Part shown: positions 4,750-7,675 of the stretch, piece after piece
How positions within the stretch are numbered: the stretch's first letter is position 1
Layout of the letters: every line of letters starts with the position of its first letter
Source of the DNA: Planctomycetales bacterium
GTDB lineage: Bacteria; Planctomycetota; Planctomycetia; Pirellulales; UBA7805
Assembly (NCBI GenBank): GCA_011772275.1
Contig: WVZU01000337.1
Coordinates: 1 to 7,675, forward strand
Length of the DNA stretch: 7,675 nucleotides
Direction of reading: 5' to 3'
Position numbers and translations under genes: made by a program
The notes under the pieces: model-generated
The model's input: only the letters and a program-made list of their open reading frames with translations
The model's database searches: none
Told to the model about the DNA's origin: nothing

Positions 4750-5796
4750 ATGATCTCTGCGGTCATACCTGTCCTGGATGAGGCCGAATCGCTGGTCGAG
4801 CTGCACGGCGAACTGGATGCCGTTGCCGCCGAACACGGTTACCGTCTGGACATCCTTTTTGTGGACGATGGATCGTCGGACGGCAGTTGGGCGGTAATCC
4901 GGCAGTTGGCCAAGCAGGATCCGCGGGTGCACGGGATTCGCTTTCGGCGTAATTTTGGCAAAGCGGCGGCGTTGCGTGCGGGATTTGAGGCTGTGCAGGG
5001 CGACCTGGTCATGACACTGGACGGCGACCTGCAGGACGATCCGCGCGAGATCCCGCATTTTCTAGCCAAGCTGAAAGAAGGGTACGACGTGATCAGCGGT
5101 TGGAAGAAGGTCCGCCGCGACCCGTGGCACAAGGTGGCCTCGTCCCGGGTCTTCAATTGGCTGGTGCGAAGGCTGACGGGTCTCCAGCTGCACGATCACA
5201 ACTGCGGGATGAAATGTTATCGCCGGGAGGTGCTGGCCGATGTCCATCTTTACGGCGAAATGCACCGTTTCGTACCCGTGCTGGCGGCTGCCAAGGGCTT
5301 TCGCATTGGCGAGATTCCGGTGAATCATCGACCGCGACGATATGGCAAGTCGAAGTATGGATCGAAACGGCTATTCAAAGGCTTTTTGGACCTGCTGACG
5401 GTGACGTTTTTGACAGGTTTTGGTCACCGCCCGCAACACCTGCTGGGCACCACGGGTTTGCTCTCTTTCCTGGCTGGCGGCATGGGCCTGTTCTACCTGG
5501 CGGTGGTCTGGGTCTTGTCGCGGTTGCCCAGCACAGGCGTGTGGTGGGAAGTGCCGGTGAGTTTAAGCGATCGGGCCCTGCTGTACTATTGCCTGGGCGG
5601 ACTGTTGTTGGGAAGTCAATTGCTGTCCCTGGGCCTGTTGGCCGAAATGATCACCGCATTTACGGTCCGCGATGTACCGACCTATTCGGTGATGGAGCAG
5701 ACGGGCGATGCGCCGGATGACCGTCCGTTGCACGAAGAGCTGACAGAACGGCAGTCGGCCGCGGCGCCCGACAAACCCGCGGCGGGCGACGTATGA
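4750..5796 (+). CDS. Family 2 glycosyltransferase, polyprenyl-phosphate sugar synthase type (DPM1/GtrB/ArnC-like)
   Basis: The 348-residue product starts directly with the GT-A fold strand (ISAVIPVLDEAESL). Nucleotide-sugar binding residues follow in VDDGSSDGS (about 38-46), with NFGKAAALRAGF (about 68-79) and the metal-binding DGDLQDDP (about 91-98). HNCGMKCYRREV (about 150-161), EMHRFVPVLAAAKGF (about 170-184) and a basic RPRRYGKSKYG segment (about 195-205) are typical of enzymes that load a sugar onto a polyprenyl phosphate at the cytoplasmic membrane face. Two transmembrane helices (about 232-259 and 276-301) follow, as in GtrB and ArnC relatives, then an acidic, Pro/Ala-rich tail of about 45 residues. 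The sugar is unknown. ATG 4750 is preferred; TTG 4744 would add two residues. Neither has a clear Shine-Dalgarno sequence. The stop overlaps the next start (ATGA), implying coupled translation. Confidence 0.93.
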   Translation: MISAVIPVLDEAESLVELHGELDAVAAEHGYRLDILFVDDGSSDGSWAVIRQLAKQDPRVHGIRFRRNFGKAAALRAGFEAVQGDLVMTLDGDLQDDPREIPHFLAKLKEGYDVISGWKKVRRDPWHKVASSRVFNWLVRRLTGLQLHDHNCGMKCYRREVLADVHLYGEMHRFVPVLAAAKGFRIGEIPVNHRPRRYGKSKYGSKRLFKGFLDLLTVTFLTGFGHRPQHLLGTTGLLSFLAGGMGLFYLAVVWVLSRLPSTGVWWEVPVSLSDRALLYYCLGGLLLGSQLLSLGLLAEMITAFTVRDVPTYSVMEQTGDAPDDRPLHEELTERQSAAAPDKPAAGDV

Positions 5797-7352
5797 ACAA
5801 GGATGCTGCTCATCCCGGGGCACCGCTTCGCTGGTCCATCTATGGGCTGCTGATCGCCCTGGCGGCTGGGCAGATGACCGGGCGGATTTTGGCCGTCAAC
5901 TCGGTCGATCTCAACAAGCTGCAGAGGTATCGGATCGAAATCGAGCTGAGCAAGAGTGGGGCGGAGTGGGAGAGGCAGGGCCTTGCCGAGGATCAGCTCG
6001 AAAAAAAACTCGCTCGGCGGCGGGCAGAATTGGAAACCCAGCTGCGGTGGGAACGGCCGTTTCTGAGCAGCAACGATCGCAGCCGCTGGCTGACGATTCG
6101 GGCACTGGTCGAAGACGGCACCTACGCGATCGATCAGATTGTGACCGACCCCCAGCAGCACCGCCGCTGGAATACGATTGACATGGTCAAACACCAGCAG
6201 TGGGGCGAGCCCCATTTGTATTCCAGCAAGCCGACCTTGCTGCCCACGTTGCTGGCTGGCGAGTACTGGCTGGTGCGAAAGTTGACCGGGTGGACGTTGG
6301 CCGAGCAGCCGTTTGAGGTTGTCCGACTGATGCTGATCACGATCAACGTCCTGCCAATGGTCGCCCTGTTTGTCTGCATCGCGGCGGTGGCGGAACGGTT
6401 GGCAAGCAGTGATTGGGGAAGAATTTTTGTCATGGCCGTGGCGACATTCGGGACGTTCTTAAGCACCTTTGCGGTCGTGTTGAACAATCATCTGATCGCA
6501 GCCGTGTGTGTCGGGATCGCTTTATACGCGGCGGTGCGGATCTGGCACGACAAACAACGATCCGGCTGGCTGTTTGCCACTGCCGGTGTGTTCGCCGCGC
6601 TGAGCGCGGCTGTCGAACTGCCGGCAGTGACGTTTTTAGGTTTGCTGGGCCTGTTCCTGCTCTGGAAAGAACCTCGCCAGACGGTCTGCTGGGGTCTGCC
6701 TGCGGCGCTGATTGTCGTCCTGGCTGCTGTGGGCACCAACTACGCCGCTCACAAAACCGTCCTACCGCCGTACTGGCATCGCGAGGTGGGGAAAGAGTAT
6801 CGCGATGGCAACTGGTACAACTACGACTACCGCGTGGGGGACCGCGTGGTAGAAAGTTACTGGAAAAGGGATCAGCAAAGTCTGCAGCGGCGTTCCATCA
6901 TTGATCGAGGGGAAGCGTCCCCAGGTTGGTATGCCGTGCACTGCCTGGTGGGACACCATGGAATCTTTTCGCTCACGCCCGTGTGGCTGTTCAGCCTGAT
7001 TGGGATCTGCATGATGTCCAGCGACCGGGCGGCCACGTCGCAGAAATGGCTGGCGACACTGATCGCCATGGTCACCGTGATTTGCCTGCTGTTCTACCTG
7101 ATGCAGGGTGTGGAAAACCGCAACTACGGCGGAATGACCAGTGGTCTCCGCTGGATGTTCTGGCTCGCGCCGTTATGGCTGATCGCCATGCTGCCGGCCG
7201 CCGACTGGCTGGCGGCCAGCCGGAAGCGGCAAGGTGTGGCACTGCTGTTGCTGGCCTGCAGCGCGTTGTCGGCCAGCTATCCTACCTGGAACCCCTGGGT
7301 TCATCCCTGGATTACCGATTGGATGAACTACCTGGGGTGGATTTCGCTTTAG
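5793..7352 (+). CDS. Polytopic membrane protein, probable GT-C-type glycosyltransferase or related lipid-sugar-handling protein
   Basis: This 519-residue protein has about ten predicted helices: 14-34, then roughly 176-200, 209-229, 232-250, 258-291 (one or two), 299-318, 390-408, 419-437, 453-471 and 481-496. After helix 1 comes a large non-membrane segment. It has a highly charged, probably helical stretch (about 40-90) and then RWLTIRALVEDGTYAID (98-114) and LYSSKPTLLPTLLA (142-155), which resemble the catalytic first loop and SKPP-like region of GT-C (ArnT/PMT-like) enzymes. Glu106-Asp107 are possible catalytic acids. A second soluble loop lies at about 319-388 (WYNYDYRVGDRVVESYW). NYGGMTSGLRWMFW is at 444-457. 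Similar hypothetical proteins are, to my recollection, common in planctomycetes. It overlaps the GT2 gene by four bases, which supports the view that it uses the lipid-linked sugar made by that enzyme. Assignment to GT-C is inference. The TAG stop is clear. Confidence 0.75.
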   Translation: MNKDAAHPGAPLRWSIYGLLIALAAGQMTGRILAVNSVDLNKLQRYRIEIELSKSGAEWERQGLAEDQLEKKLARRRAELETQLRWERPFLSSNDRSRWLTIRALVEDGTYAIDQIVTDPQQHRRWNTIDMVKHQQWGEPHLYSSKPTLLPTLLAGEYWLVRKLTGWTLAEQPFEVVRLMLITINVLPMVALFVCIAAVAERLASSDWGRIFVMAVATFGTFLSTFAVVLNNHLIAAVCVGIALYAAVRIWHDKQRSGWLFATAGVFAALSAAVELPAVTFLGLLGLFLLWKEPRQTVCWGLPAALIVVLAAVGTNYAAHKTVLPPYWHREVGKEYRDGNWYNYDYRVGDRVVESYWKRDQQSLQRRSIIDRGEASPGWYAVHCLVGHHGIFSLTPVWLFSLIGICMMSSDRAATSQKWLATLIAMVTVICLLFYLMQGVENRNYGGMTSGLRWMFWLAPLWLIAMLPAADWLAASRKRQGVALLLLACSALSASYPTWNPWVHPWITDWMNYLGWISL

Positions 7353-7675
7353 GTGCCAGCCCGCATGTTTTAGAAACCATCGGCTGGGAGACGGTCGGGT
7401 CTTTGCCTGGTTCGGTCATACGTCGCTTGTGGATCTTCAACGTATGCGAGGCGAACATCACCGGGCGGGCACAAGTGGCTTTGCCCTTTGAGCACAACCC
7501 CCTTACCCGCCTCGGGTCACCGTCTTGTTCGCCACCGTCGACAGCCAGGCGGACTTGCCAGGGGCCAAGTGGTCATTTTAACGCGCTGGATGGGAAGTTT
7601 GTGAGCGGTCCGGGCCAGCCGTTCAGCGGTCTGCAGGGATCTTGTTCCGCAGTTCTCCCTCCCGGCTGGCTGGGG
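7353..7675. other. Right-hand tail without a secure gene
   Basis: No complete gene with a ribosome binding site is visible. A plus-strand frame, shifted relative to the preceding gene, is open from TTG 7319 or GTG 7337 to the window edge (over 110 codons), and its first part reads protein-like (VDFALGASPHVLETIGWETV). The second half is Cys/Ser/Pro/Gly-rich and looks non-coding. Weak inverted repeats occur at 7356-7361 with 7382-7387 (CCAGCC/GGCTGG) and at 7505-7517 (ACCCG-CCT-CGGGT). Neither has a T-run, so no terminator is called for the glycosyltransferase operon. Confidence 0.4.

Noticed and set aside
7356..7387. Intrinsic terminator after the last gene (CCAGCC with GGCTGG)
   Set aside because: The stem is only six base pairs with a 20-nt loop and no T-run follows.
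7371..7387. Shared 12-mer between the tail and the 138-bp repeats (CCATCGGCTGG context, reverse orientation), suggesting a dispersed element
   Set aside because: A few matches of this length are expected by chance in a window of this size, and flanking sequence does not continue to match.
7623..7675. C-terminus of a minus-strand gene entering from the right edge
   Set aside because: A short frame ending in TGA at 7625-7623 exists (ELRNKIPADR), but about 17 codons are too few to support a gene.

Overview
The window looks like chromosomal DNA of a planctomycete, most likely a member of the Pirellulaceae. This is inferred from GC-rich coding DNA, weakly conserved hypothetical proteins with N-terminal blocks resembling planctomycete secreted or membrane proteins, long low-complexity Pro/Ala/Ser segments, and a polytopic membrane protein of a planctomycete-typical kind. 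No database search was possible. No tRNA, rRNA, CRISPR array, transposase, phage gene or integrase is visible.

Left part (1-3276) is on the minus strand. From upstream to downstream it holds a DUF502-family membrane protein (2584-3276), a Pro-rich membrane-anchored protein with three in-frame 46-residue tandem repeats (670-2400), and a roughly 660-bp gene-free stretch (11-669). That stretch carries a diverged 227-bp duplication and nine copies of a short interspersed repeat. At the extreme left, a further minus-strand gene starts at position 10 and runs off the window. Its start region is unusually clear: a TATAAT box, a near-perfect Shine-Dalgarno sequence and a 7-bp inverted repeat between them.

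Right part (3559-7352) is on the plus strand and diverges from the DUF502 gene across a 282-bp spacer with a G-tract and a perfect 7-bp inverted repeat. It encodes a flippase-like membrane protein of the lysylphosphatidylglycerol-synthase transmembrane family (3559-4575), a family 2 glycosyltransferase of the polyprenyl-phosphate sugar synthase type (4750-5796), and a membrane protein with about ten helices and GT-C-like features (5793-7352). The last two overlap by four bases (ATGA). A reasonable inference is that the GT2 enzyme makes a lipid-linked sugar donor at the cytoplasmic face, and the polytopic partner uses or handles it on the other side of the membrane. The flippase-like protein may belong to the same envelope pathway.

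The last 323 bases hold no secure gene. One plus-strand frame stays open from inside the end of the last gene to the window edge and may be a partial or decayed gene.

I see no convincing new defence or mobile system. The items most worth a second look are the repeat-bearing intergenic region at the left, the recently amplified repeats in the Pro-rich protein, the GT2/GT-C pair, and the operator-like palindrome at the left edge.
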